In this document: in pieces, positions 28,626-36,757 of the stretch | How the letters are laid out: the number at the start of each line of letters is the position of its first letter | Position numbering within the stretch: position 1 is the stretch's first letter | NCBI RefSeq assembly: GCF_030818655.1 | Contig: NZ_JAUTAN010000001.1 | Span: forward strand, 1,302,001 to 1,366,000 | DNA: 64,000 bases | Reading direction: 5' to 3' | Source of the DNA: Nocardioides zeae | GTDB taxonomy: Bacteria; Actinomycetota; Actinomycetes; Propionibacteriales; Nocardioidaceae | Notes under the pieces: model-generated | Databases searched by the model: none | Seen by the model: the letters and a program-made list of their open reading frames with translations, nothing else | What the model was told of the DNA's origin: nothing | Position numbers and translations under genes: made by a program

Positions 28626-29909
28626 ATGCAGGCACAGACCCGCCGTGTCGCCGTCATCGGCGGCAACCGCATCCCGTTCGCCCGGTCGAACACCGTCTAC
28701 TCCGACGCCTCCAACCAGGAGATGCTGACCGCCGCCCTCGACGGGCTCGCCGAGCGCTTCGGCCTCGTCGGGGAGCAGGTCGGCGAGGTCGTCGCCGGCG
28801 CCGTGCTGAAGCACTCCCGCGACTTCAACCTGGCCCGCGAGTCGGTGCTCGGCTCGAAGCTCGCGCCGACGACGCCTGCGACCGACCTGCAGCAGGCCTG
28901 CGGCACCGGCCTCCAGGCGGTCATCTACGTCGCGAACAAGATCGCCCTCGGCCAGATCGACGTGGGCATCGCGGGCGGCTCGGACACGACGTCCGACGCG
29001 CCGATCGCCCTCGGCGAGAACCTGCGGAAGATCCTGCTCGAGGCCAACCGCGCGAAGGACCTCAAGGGCCGCCTGGCCGCGTTCGCCAAGATCCGGCCGG
29101 CCGACATCATCCCGACCATCCCGCAGAACGGCGAGCCCCGCACCGGGCTGTCGATGGGCGAGCACCAGGCCCTCACCGCCATCGAGTGGCAGGTCGCCCG
29201 CGAGGCGCAGGACGAGCTCGCCGCGGCGTCGCACCAGCACCTGGGTGCGTCGTACGACGAGGGCTGGCAGGACGACCTGGTGACGCCGTTCCGCGGCGTC
29301 GAGCGGGACACGAACCTCCGCCCCGACTCCACGGCCGAGAAGCTCGCCAAGCTCAAGCCGGTGTTCGGCAAGGGCGAGGCCGCGACGATGACGGCCGGCA
29401 ACTCGACGCCGCTGACGGACGGAGCGTCTGTGGTACTGCTGGCCTCGGAGGAGTGGGCCGAGGCGCACGGGCTCCCCGTGCTGGCCTACTTCACGGCCTA
29501 CGAGACGGCGGCCGTGGACTACGTGCACGGCGGCGAGGGACTGCTGATGGCCCCGGCCTACGCGATGCCCCGGATGCTCCAGCGCGAGGGCTACGACCTG
29601 CAGGACTTCGACTTCTACGAGATCCACGAGGCGTTCGCCTCGCAGGTGCTGTCCACGCTGGCCGCCTGGGAGGACCCGGTGTTCTGCAAGGAGCGTCTCG
29701 GCCTCGACGCCCCGCTGGGCGCGATCGACCGCTCCAAGCTCAACGTGAAGGGCTCGTCGCTCGGCGCCGGCCACCCGTTCGCCGCCACGGGCGGCCGCAT
29801 CGTCGCGAACGCGGCGAAGCTGCTGGCCGAGAAGGGATCGGGCAAGGCCGTCATCTCGGTCTGCGCGGCCGGTGGCCAGGGCGTGACCGCGATCCTCGAG
29901 CGCCCCTGA
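28626..29909 (+). CDS. Acetyl-CoA C-acyltransferase (FadA2/FadI-type thiolase)
   Basis: A 427-aa thiolase that carries out the last step of beta-oxidation (or Claisen condensation in reverse). The nucleophilic cysteine is in DLQQACGTGLQAV, the catalytic His in EIHEAFASQVL, GSSLGAGHPFAATGGR is conserved and the second cysteine is in VCAAGGQG. AGGAG precedes the ATG by 11 nt. The pairing with divergent FabG4 and MaoC matches Rv0243-Rv0241c, a partial fatty-acid beta-oxidation/elongation cycle lacking only an acyl-CoA dehydrogenase. Confidence 0.94.
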   Translation: MQAQTRRVAVIGGNRIPFARSNTVYSDASNQEMLTAALDGLAERFGLVGEQVGEVVAGAVLKHSRDFNLARESVLGSKLAPTTPATDLQQACGTGLQAVIYVANKIALGQIDVGIAGGSDTTSDAPIALGENLRKILLEANRAKDLKGRLAAFAKIRPADIIPTIPQNGEPRTGLSMGEHQALTAIEWQVAREAQDELAAASHQHLGASYDEGWQDDLVTPFRGVERDTNLRPDSTAEKLAKLKPVFGKGEAATMTAGNSTPLTDGASVVLLASEEWAEAHGLPVLAYFTAYETAAVDYVHGGEGLLMAPAYAMPRMLQREGYDLQDFDFYEIHEAFASQVLSTLAAWEDPVFCKERLGLDAPLGAIDRSKLNVKGSSLGAGHPFAATGGRIVANAAKLLAEKGSGKAVISVCAAGGQGVTAILERP

Positions 29910-29916
29910 CGTCACC

Positions 29917-29956
29917 CGACCGGCCCCGCCGCACCTCGGAGCGGCGGGGCCGGTCG
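29917..29956. terminator. 16-bp GC hairpin after fadA2
   Basis: CGACCGGCCCCGCCGC (29917-29932) pairs perfectly with 29941-29956, loop ACCTCGGA. It lies between the convergent fadA2 and TetR genes. Confidence 0.75.
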
Positions 29957-29978
29957 GCGTGCCGGGGACTGGCGCCGC

Positions 29979-30692
29979 TCAGGAGGCCGAGGCCGCCAGC
30001 GCGAGCGCGGAGGTCACCATGTGGCTGCGGACCTGCTCGGTGGTGATCGACGAGACGACGGGGATGCCCGGTGCGGCCTCCTTGACGAGGATGCCGACCC
30101 GCGCGAGCTGGAGCGCGCCGAGCCCGCTGGCGTAGAGCGTGTTGGACAGCAGGATGGGGTCCTCGACCGCGAAGTCGCCCGCCTGCACGCCGTCCTCGAG
30201 CACGGCGGTCAGCACCGCGAGGCAGCCCGAGATGCCGCGCCCCAGCCGCAGCAGGGCGCTCTCGCTGATCTCGTCGAGCAGCTCGGTGCCGGTGCGGCGC
30301 ATGAGGGTCTGGGCGCAGTCGACGAACGCCGGGTGGGCCATGCCGTAGTCGACGAACGCCGAGACGACGGCCTCCAGGCGCGCCGCGGACGGCCCGTGCG
30401 ACGCCGCTCCGGCGGCCAGGGCGTCGCGCAGCTCGTCGAGGTAGCCGACGAGCGTGAGCGCGAACAGCTCCTCCTTGCCCGTGAAGTGGCGGTAGACGAT
30501 CGCGCGGTTGATGCCGACGGCGCGGGCGATGTCCTCGATCTGGGCGTCACGCACGCCGCGCTCGTCGAAGAGGGCGCGCGTGGCGTCGAGGATCTCGCGC
30601 TCGCGCTGCCGCCGGCGGGAGGCGGCGGCCGAGCGGCGTCCGTCGCGCGGTGCGGCACCCGCGGGCGCAGCGGTGTCCCTGGGGTCGCTCAT
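29979..30692 (-). CDS. TetR/AcrR family transcriptional regulator
   Basis: A 237-aa TetR repressor. The HTH is clear: QIEDIARAVGINRAIVYRHF, preceded by an Arg-rich N-terminal stretch. The C-terminal ligand-binding domain (FVDYGMAHPAFVDCAQTLM) is of fatty-acid-regulator type in feel only. The ATG at 30692 follows a TAGGCT box by 6 nt. A perfect inverted repeat (30705-30723) sits immediately upstream, so it probably represses itself and possibly the divergent glycosylase. Its target beyond that is unknown; adjacent fadA2 is a candidate but lacks the same operator. Confidence 0.88.
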   Translation of the reverse strand: MSDPRDTAAPAGAAPRDGRRSAAASRRRQREREILDATRALFDERGVRDAQIEDIARAVGINRAIVYRHFTGKEELFALTLVGYLDELRDALAAGAASHGPSAARLEAVVSAFVDYGMAHPAFVDCAQTLMRRTGTELLDEISESALLRLGRGISGCLAVLTAVLEDGVQAGDFAVEDPILLSNTLYASGLGALQLARVGILVKEAAPGIPVVSSITTEQVRSHMVTSALALAASAS

Positions 30693-30698
30693 GGCAGG

Positions 30699-30704
30699 AG
30701 CCTA
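30699..30704 (-). promoter_or_regulatory. -10 box (TAGGCT) for the tetR gene
   Basis: TAGGCT on the minus strand ends 6 nt before the ATG at 30692; a leaderless promoter overlapped from upstream by the operator at 30705. Confidence 0.55.
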
Positions 30705-30734
30705 GTGCAACGTGCAGTTGCACGCCCGTTGCAC
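30705..30734. promoter_or_regulatory. TetR-type operator
   Basis: GTGCAAC (30705-30711) and GTTGCAC (30717-30723) are perfect inverted 7-bp arms around GTGCA. A third half-site GTTGCAC follows at 30728-30734. It abuts the tetR -10 box and lies in the divergent region with the DNA glycosylase gene. Confidence 0.6.
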
Positions 30735-30834
30735 ACGGGTCGCAGGCAGGGTGCCGGACCCCGGGCACCGAGGCTGGCAGGCTGGGCTGACGGGCGGGGT
30801 CGGCAGGAGGGTCGGCAGGAGGGGAGTGGCAGCC

Positions 30835-31761
30835 GTGGAGCACCAGACGCGTCGCTGGCGACCCGCGTGGCCGTGCCCCGTCGGTGGGGTGCTCGTGCAG
30901 CAGCGGCACGGCGGACGTGACCCCTCGTACGCCGTGACCCCGGACGGTGCCCACTGGCGCGCCTTCCGCACGCCGCAGGGGCTGGGGACGCTCCGGGTCC
31001 GCGCGGTGGCCGGCGAGGTCGAGCTCGACGCCTGGGGCGACGGCGCGGAGTGGCTCCTGGACGCGGCACCGGGCCTCCTCGGCGCGGACGACGACGTCGC
31101 CGGCTTCACGCCCCGGCACGCGATCGTGGCCGACGTGTGGCGGCGCAACCCGTCGTGGCGGTTCTCGCGCAGCGGCCTCGTGCTGGACGCGCTCGTGCCC
31201 GCGGTCTTCGAGCAGAAGGTGACGGGCCAGGAGGCCTTCGGTGCGTGGGGTCGGCTGCTGCGCCGGCACGGCGAGGCCGCCCCCGGTCCGGACGTGCCGG
31301 CGGCGCCGCGACTGCAGGTCGCACCGTCGGCGGAAGTCCTCGCCCGCATCCCGTCCTGGGAGTGGCTCCAGCTCCCCGTCGACCACGCCCGCTCGCGCAC
31401 CGCGGTCCAGGTGGCGCGCGTCGCCGCCGGCCTGGAACGCACCGTCGCGCGCCCTCCCCGCGAGGCCGAGCCGCTGCTCCGCTCGGTGCCGGGCGTCGGG
31501 GTCTGGACGGCTGCGGAGACCCTCCGGCGGGCCTGGGGCGACCCCGACGCGGTGAGCTTCGGGGACTACCACGTGGCGAAGGACGTGGGGTGGGCGCTGA
31601 CGGGCACGCCGGTGGACGACGCCGGCCTGGCCGAGCTCCTCGAGCCCTACCGACCGCATCGGGGGCGGGTCGTCGAGCTGCTCGCGCGCGCCGGCCTGGG
31701 GCGGCCCCGCCGGGGCGCGCGGATGGCGCCCCGACGCCACCTCCCGGGGTCCCGGCGGTGA
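30835..31761 (+). CDS. HhH-GPD DNA glycosylase (3-methyladenine glycosylase-like)
   Basis: A 308-aa base-excision-repair glycosylase of the HhH-GPD superfamily, AlkA/Rv-type. The helix-hairpin-helix LLRSVPGVGVWTAAETL is followed by the catalytic Asp in SFGDYHVAKD. FEQKVTGQEAFGAW is typical of this actinobacterial subgroup. The start is uncertain: GTG 30835 has AGGAGGGG upstream at a long spacing; GTG 30826 is too close to it. The gene is divergent from tetR, whose operator lies between them. The C-terminus is Arg-rich and probably unstructured. Confidence 0.85.
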   Translation: MEHQTRRWRPAWPCPVGGVLVQQRHGGRDPSYAVTPDGAHWRAFRTPQGLGTLRVRAVAGEVELDAWGDGAEWLLDAAPGLLGADDDVAGFTPRHAIVADVWRRNPSWRFSRSGLVLDALVPAVFEQKVTGQEAFGAWGRLLRRHGEAAPGPDVPAAPRLQVAPSAEVLARIPSWEWLQLPVDHARSRTAVQVARVAAGLERTVARPPREAEPLLRSVPGVGVWTAAETLRRAWGDPDAVSFGDYHVAKDVGWALTGTPVDDAGLAELLEPYRPHRGRVVELLARAGLGRPRRGARMAPRRHLPGSRR

Positions 31762-31796
31762 GGGCGGGCAGCGCTCTGGCCAGCGGTGACGCTGTA

Positions 31797-31822
31797 CTGC
31801 CACTGGCAGGCGCCAGTGGCAG
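31797..31822. terminator. 11-bp hairpin downstream of the glycosylase
   Basis: CTGCCACTGGC (31797-31807) pairs perfectly with GCCAGTGGCAG (31812-31822), loop AGGC. It is either the glycosylase terminator or part of the mce control region. Confidence 0.45.
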
Positions 31823-31875
31823 GGAGATCGGCCCGGGGGACTTGCGAACTCCCTCCCGACCCTCCACTCTGTGAT

Positions 31876-31909
31876 CCGCGTAACCCCGGGGTGAACCCCG
31901 CGTTACCCC
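31876..31909. promoter_or_regulatory. Direct and inverted repeats before the mce operon
   Basis: CCGCGTAACCCC (31876-31887) and CCGCGTTACCCC (31898-31909) are direct repeats exactly 22 bp apart (two helical turns). Between them ACCCCGGGGT (31883-31892) and GGGGT-GA-ACCCC (31888-31899) are nested palindromes. They lie 33-66 bp before the first gene of the mce operon and are a candidate regulator site. Confidence 0.4.
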
Positions 31910-31941
31910 CTGTGACCGCTTGAGGGAGTGGAACGGAGCCA

Positions 31942-32970
31942 ATGCATGTGGACGCCTCGCGCCCGGAGCACGACCGGCTGCACGAGCAGCCCGTCGTGGC
32001 GTCGGCGGGTGGACGGATGACGGTGACCGCGCCGTCCTCCGTGGGCCACCTCGCCGACCGGGGCGCCGGCAGCGTGCTGGCGACGGTGGCGACGACCTCC
32101 GACGCCGCCCTGGCGACCTGGGCCAGCGGGCCCACCGGTCCGCAGCTGCTCGTCCGGCTCACCGAGCTCCTCGTCGAGGGCTCCCGCGGCCGCGCCGTCG
32201 ACGCCGACGTGCTGGTCACCTTCGCGCTCCACCGCCGCGGCCAGGTCGTCGACCGCGTCCGTCTCCTGCTGGAGGCGGGCAGCCCGGGTGGCGGCGCCGC
32301 GCCGTACGACGGAGCCCGCGCCCTGCGCGCGGACGTGCGCTCGGTCGTGGTCCGGTGCACGCCCCTCACTTTCGCGCGGCTCGTGACGGGCCAGTGCTCC
32401 GCGCCGCTCGAGCTGCTCGCCGACCGGCTGGGCGTGGAGGGGGACGCGGCCACGGTGCTGGACGCCGGCCGCGTGCTGCGCTGCCCGGCGAACGGGACCG
32501 CGCTGGTGGACCCGGCCGGGCTCGAGCCGCGCGCCGTCGCGTCCGCCCTGCGCGGCGTGTCGACCGCGCACCTCCGCTCGGTGATGCGCGGCCCGTTCCG
32601 CGACGTGGTGCTCGGCGAGGTGGCCCGGCGGCTGCCCGAGCACGTGCGGCCGGAGGCGGCGCGACTGCGGCTCACGGCCGTGCTGCGGGTCACCGGTCCG
32701 TCGCGCGACGACGCGCCGGAGGTGACCGACCGTTTCGTCGTCACGATGACCGACGGACGCGTTAAGGTGACGCGGCTCACGGGGCCGGACGCCCCACCCG
32801 CCTCTCGGCGCGACGTCACGCTCACCTGCACGGGGGAGGACTTCCTGCGGCTCGCGACCGGCCACCTCCACCCCGTCACGGCCGTCCTCCGCGGACGTCT
32901 GGCCGTGCGCGGCGACCGAACCGCGGCGCTGCAGCTCAGCACCGCCCTCGACATCCCCCGACCGAGCTGA
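31942..32970 (+). CDS. Protein with two SCP2-like sterol-binding domains, first gene of the mce operon
   Basis: A 342-aa cytosolic protein. Two blocks resemble the C-terminal part of SCP2 domains: VRCTPLTFARLVTGQCSAPL (about residue 135) and VTLTCTGEDFLRLATGHLHP (about 290), each followed by a VEG/VRGD strand and hydrophobic helix. SCP2 folds bind sterols or acyl lipids. It is 10 bp upstream of the first YrbE gene and on the same strand, so it probably handles a lipid delivered by the Mce transporter, or regulates it. SCP2 identification is by eye and the middle region (100 aa) is unassigned. Confidence 0.65.
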   Translation: MHVDASRPEHDRLHEQPVVASAGGRMTVTAPSSVGHLADRGAGSVLATVATTSDAALATWASGPTGPQLLVRLTELLVEGSRGRAVDADVLVTFALHRRGQVVDRVRLLLEAGSPGGGAAPYDGARALRADVRSVVVRCTPLTFARLVTGQCSAPLELLADRLGVEGDAATVLDAGRVLRCPANGTALVDPAGLEPRAVASALRGVSTAHLRSVMRGPFRDVVLGEVARRLPEHVRPEAARLRLTAVLRVTGPSRDDAPEVTDRFVVTMTDGRVKVTRLTGPDAPPASRRDVTLTCTGEDFLRLATGHLHPVTAVLRGRLAVRGDRTAALQLSTALDIPRPS

Positions 32971-32980
32971 GGAGCACGCA

Positions 32981-33814
32981 GTGTCCGCTTCCACCCGCAG
33001 CGTGCCCGGGGTCGCGCTGGTCAGCGACCTGAAGGGTCGTGCGCAGACCGGCATCACCACGACGGGCGCGATGATCATCCTCGCCGTCGAGGCGACGAGG
33101 GCGATCTTCGTCGACATCGCGAAGCGGAAGTTCTCCTGGCAGGAGGCGCTCTTCCAGGCCTGGTTCATGACGAAGGTGTCGCTGCTGCCGACGATCCTGG
33201 TGGCCATCCCCTTCGGCGTCATCGTCTCCGTGCAGATCGGCGGCATCGCCAACCAGATCGGCGCCATCTCGTTCTCCGGCGCCGTCAACGGCATCGGCGT
33301 GCTGCGCCAGGGTGCGCCGCTCGTGACCTCGCTCATGATCGCCGGCGCGGTCGGCTCGGCGCTCTGCTCCGACATCGGCGCGCGCACCGTGCGCGAGGAG
33401 GTCGACGCGCTGCGGGTCATGGGCATCAACCCGGTGAACCGGCTGGTCGCCCCCCGTCTGTTCGCCGCGATCGTCGTGGCGCTGCTGCTCAACGTCATCG
33501 TGGCGGTGACCGCGATCGCGACGGGCTACTTCCTCAACGTCGGCGGTGGCAACGTCAGCTCGGGCACCTACCTGAACTCGTTCATCTCGTTCTCCCAGGT
33601 GACGGACCTCCTGCTGGCCGAGATGAAGGCGGCGATCTTCGGCTTCATCGCGACGATCGTCGCCGCCCACAAGGGCCTGAACGCGAAGGGCGGCCCGAAG
33701 GGCGTCGCCGACGCGGTGAACCAGGCCGTCGTCCTGAGCTTCATCCTGCTGTCGGTGGTGAACGTCGCCCTCACGCAGGCCTACGTGATGCTCGTCCCGC
33801 AGCGGATCGCCTGA
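32981..33814 (+). CDS. YrbEA: MlaE-type ABC permease of the Mce system
   Basis: A 277-aa integral membrane permease, MlaE/YrbE family, one half of the heterodimeric lipid ABC-transporter core. About six hydrophobic segments are seen. The conserved EExxAL loop that contacts the ATPase is present as REEVDALRVMGINPVNRLVAPR (33392-33457). The GTG start is 10 bp after the SCP2-like gene. The ATPase (MceG/Mkl) is not in this window, as is usual for actinobacteria. Confidence 0.93.
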   Translation: MSASTRSVPGVALVSDLKGRAQTGITTTGAMIILAVEATRAIFVDIAKRKFSWQEALFQAWFMTKVSLLPTILVAIPFGVIVSVQIGGIANQIGAISFSGAVNGIGVLRQGAPLVTSLMIAGAVGSALCSDIGARTVREEVDALRVMGINPVNRLVAPRLFAAIVVALLLNVIVAVTAIATGYFLNVGGGNVSSGTYLNSFISFSQVTDLLLAEMKAAIFGFIATIVAAHKGLNAKGGPKGVADAVNQAVVLSFILLSVVNVALTQAYVMLVPQRIA

Positions 33815-33827
33815 GAGGAGGAGAGAC

Positions 33828-34649
33828 GTGGCCAGCAAGATCCTCGACGGTCCCACCGACGCGCTCGCGCGGTTCGGCGACTTCGTCACCTTCGCGGTGC
33901 GGGCGCTGCTCGCGACCCGGTACACGCTCGTCAACTACCGCAAGGAGGTGCTGCGCCAGCTGATGGACATCAGCTGGGGCTCCGGCGCCATCATCGTCGG
34001 CGGCGGCACGATCGGCGTCATGGTGCTGCTGTCGCTCTCGGCGGGCACGTCGCTGGGCATCGAGGGCTTCAACGGCCTCGAGCTCGTCGGCCTCGCACCG
34101 CTGACCGGCTTCGTGTCGGCGTCCGTCAACACCCGCGAGCTCGCGCCGCTCATCGCGGCGCTCGCGCTCGCCGCCCAGGTCGGCTGCCGGTTCACCTCTC
34201 AGCTCGGGTCCATGCGGATCCACGAGGAGATCGACGCCCTCGGCGTCATGGCGGTGCACCCGCTGCGCTACCTCGTGACGACCCGCGTGCTGGCGTCGAT
34301 GATCGCGATCCTGCCGCTCTACCTCATCGGGCTCATCGGCTCGTGGATCGCGTCGCAGTTCGCGGTGGTGGTGGTGTTCGGCCAGTCGGCCGGAACCTAC
34401 GAGTACTACTTCGACATCTTCATCTCGGGACGCGACGTCTTCTTCTCGGTGATCAAGATCGTGGTCTTCGCCGCGCTCGTCACGCTCATCCACTGCTGGT
34501 TCGGCTTCAACGCGGGCGGGGGACCGCAGGGTGTCGGCGAGGCGACCGGCCGCGCCATCCGCGCCAGCATCGTGGTCGTCATCCTCATGAACATGCTGCT
34601 CACGCTGGCCTTCTGGGGCAACGACCCCGGATTCCGGATCACGGGGTGA
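33828..34649 (+). CDS. YrbEB: MlaE-type ABC permease of the Mce system
   Basis: A 273-aa permease and partner of YrbEA. The EExxAL signature appears as HEEIDALGVMAVHPLRYLV. A GAGAGGAGGAGAGAC Shine-Dalgarno region lies just before the GTG at 33828. Hydrophobic segments mirror those of YrbEA. With YrbEA it forms the membrane channel to which the MceA-F proteins dock. Confidence 0.93.
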   Translation: MASKILDGPTDALARFGDFVTFAVRALLATRYTLVNYRKEVLRQLMDISWGSGAIIVGGGTIGVMVLLSLSAGTSLGIEGFNGLELVGLAPLTGFVSASVNTRELAPLIAALALAAQVGCRFTSQLGSMRIHEEIDALGVMAVHPLRYLVTTRVLASMIAILPLYLIGLIGSWIASQFAVVVVFGQSAGTYEYYFDIFISGRDVFFSVIKIVVFAALVTLIHCWFGFNAGGGPQGVGEATGRAIRASIVVVILMNMLLTLAFWGNDPGFRITG

Positions 34650-34662
34650 ACGGGGTGGACCG

Positions 34663-35739
34663 ATGAACGTCATGGACCTGCTGCGCGGCAACACGCGCGA
34701 CCCCAGCCGTGCCACGCTCGTGGTGCGCGGCATCGTGGGCCTGGCCGTGCTGGCCCTGGTGGTCGCCCTGCTCGTGCTCGTCGGGCGCGGCGCCTTCGCG
34801 GAGAAGTTCGACGCGACGGTGACGCTCGACAACGCCGGCGGCGCGCTCGTCGGCGGCTCCGACGTGCGCTACGAGGGCGTGGTGATCGGTCGCGTCCAGT
34901 CGATCGCCCACGGCTCCGAGCGCGACGCGGAGACCGGCCGCCAGCCCGTCGAGGTGGGGGTGCAGCTCGACCCCGAGCTCTCCGAGGACGTCCCCGACAA
35001 CGTCGTCGCCCGGGTGCTCCCCGCGACGGTGTTCGGCACGTCGTTCGTCGAGCTCGTCTCGCCCGGCGCGAGCGGGGACTTCCTCCAGGCCGGACAGCGC
35101 ATCCCGCAGGACACCAGCCAGGAGACCCTCGAGCTGCAGCAGGTGCTCGACAGCATCGACCAGATCGTGACGGCACTCGGTCCCGCCGAGCTCGCGACCA
35201 CGCTGCGCAACCTCGCCCAGGCGCTCGACGGCAACGGCGAGCAGCTCGGCGTGACGATCGAGCGGCTGGGGTCCTACCTGGGTCGCCTCAACCCGGAGAT
35301 GCCGGCCGTGCGCCGCAACCTCGAGCTCCTGTCGTCCAACCTCGAGGCCTTCCAGCGCTACGCCCCCGACCTCTTCGAGGCCACCGACGACGTGCTCGTC
35401 GCGGCCCGCACGCTCATCGAGCAGGAGGGGAACTTCGCGGCCCTGGTCACCAACGGCTCGGCGGCCTTCGACGAGACCAACGCCCTGCTGACCGAGAACG
35501 AGGAGCAGCTCATCTCCGTCCTCATGACGACGGCCGTGACGGTCGACGTGCTCTTCGACGAGCGCGACCAGGTGGTCGCCGGCGTGCTGGCGGCGGCCGA
35601 CTTCGGCCGCGGCTTCACCGAGGCCATGAGCTTCGGCCGCTACGTGCGCATCGACGCGAACCTCGTGCTCACCGGACCGCGGCCGTACGGCGCGGCCGAC
35701 TGCCCGACGTACGGCGACCTGCGCGGACGGGGGTGCTGA
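34663..35739 (+). CDS. MceA protein
   Basis: A 358-aa Mce protein: one N-terminal membrane anchor (GLAVLALVVALLVLVGRG), then an MCE/MlaD domain (FDATVTLDNAGGALVGGSDV, VRYEGVVIGRVQSI) and a long helical region predicted to build the periplasmic lipid tunnel. Position first among the six mce genes, right after the two yrbE genes, makes it MceA. The C-terminus is short (GAADCPTYGDLRGRGC) with two cysteines. Confidence 0.9.
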   Translation: MNVMDLLRGNTRDPSRATLVVRGIVGLAVLALVVALLVLVGRGAFAEKFDATVTLDNAGGALVGGSDVRYEGVVIGRVQSIAHGSERDAETGRQPVEVGVQLDPELSEDVPDNVVARVLPATVFGTSFVELVSPGASGDFLQAGQRIPQDTSQETLELQQVLDSIDQIVTALGPAELATTLRNLAQALDGNGEQLGVTIERLGSYLGRLNPEMPAVRRNLELLSSNLEAFQRYAPDLFEATDDVLVAARTLIEQEGNFAALVTNGSAAFDETNALLTENEEQLISVLMTTAVTVDVLFDERDQVVAGVLAAADFGRGFTEAMSFGRYVRIDANLVLTGPRPYGAADCPTYGDLRGRGC

Positions 35740-35740
35740 C

Positions 35741-36757
35741 GTGACCGGATGGAAGAGCACCCTCGTCAAGTTCACCATCTTCGCGGTCATCTCCGTCGTG
35801 CTCTTCGTCGGCCTGTTCCGGATGATGACGAACTCCGTCGGCGGCGACACCGCGACGTGGACCGCCCAGTTCACGGCCGTCAGCGGCCTGCGCGAGGGCG
35901 ACGACGTGCGGGTCGCCGGCGTCAAGGTGGGCCGCGTCGAGACCATCGAGCTCGGCGAGGGCAACGTCGCCGAGGTGACGTTCTCGCTGCGCGAGGACCA
36001 GCCGGTCTACGAGAAGACCCTGCTGGCGCTGCGGTACCAGAACCTGCTGGGCCAGCGGTACCTGGCGCTCAGCGCCCCCGAGGACCGGGGGGCCGAGCTG
36101 GAGCCGGGCGGCACCATCCCGCTCGAGCGGACGTCACCGGGCTTCGACCTCACCGTGCTGCTCAACGGCTTCGAGCCGCTCTTCAACGTGCTGGAGCCCA
36201 GCGAGGTCAACCAGCTGGCGGCCAACATCGTCGCGGTGCTGCAGGGCGAGGCCGGCACGATCGAGTCGCTGCTGCAGAACACGGCCGAGGCGACGCAGTA
36301 CCTGGCGAGCAAGGACGAGGTCTTCGGCGAGGTGCTGACCAACCTGACGCCCGTGCTGGAGAACCTCGACGAGCAGTCGGCGCAGTTCGACGCGACCGTC
36401 GACCAGCTGCGGGACCTGATGACCGGGCTCGCCGCCCAGCGCGACGTCTTCGCCGACTCCATCGACAACCTCGGTGACCTCGTGGCCTCGACCTCGGACC
36501 TCCTCGGGGAGATCCGGGCCCCGCTGGCCTCCGACATCCAGAGCCTGCAGAGCACGGCCGCGCTGCTCGCCCGTGAGCAGGAGCGGGTGGCGCGCACCAT
36601 CGAGTCGCTGCCGCTGCTGCTGGGCGGGTACGGCCGGTCCATGTCCTACGGCGCCTACCTCAACGTCTACATCTGCACCCTCGGGGTGGAGGTGCTCGGC
36701 GCGACCGCCTACGTGCCCAGCGCGGGCGGCCCGTACTCGGAGGGGTGCACCCTGTGA
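35741..36757 (+). CDS. MceB protein
   Basis: A 338-aa Mce protein starting VTGWKSTLVKFTIFAVISVVLFVG (N-terminal anchor). Its MCE domain is in WTAQFTAVSGLREGDDVRVAG and VKVGRVETIELGEGN. The helical domain follows and the C-terminus has a cysteine pair (YICTLGVEV...GCTL) as in mycobacterial MceB. It is one base after the MceA stop, and its stop overlaps mceC (GTGA). Confidence 0.9.
   Translation: MTGWKSTLVKFTIFAVISVVLFVGLFRMMTNSVGGDTATWTAQFTAVSGLREGDDVRVAGVKVGRVETIELGEGNVAEVTFSLREDQPVYEKTLLALRYQNLLGQRYLALSAPEDRGAELEPGGTIPLERTSPGFDLTVLLNGFEPLFNVLEPSEVNQLAANIVAVLQGEAGTIESLLQNTAEATQYLASKDEVFGEVLTNLTPVLENLDEQSAQFDATVDQLRDLMTGLAAQRDVFADSIDNLGDLVASTSDLLGEIRAPLASDIQSLQSTAALLAREQERVARTIESLPLLLGGYGRSMSYGAYLNVYICTLGVEVLGATAYVPSAGGPYSEGCTL

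Noticed and set aside
28528..28728. A 66-codon frame at the start of fadA2
   Set aside because: It overlaps the fadA2 start in another frame and has no ribosome site; it is a shadow.
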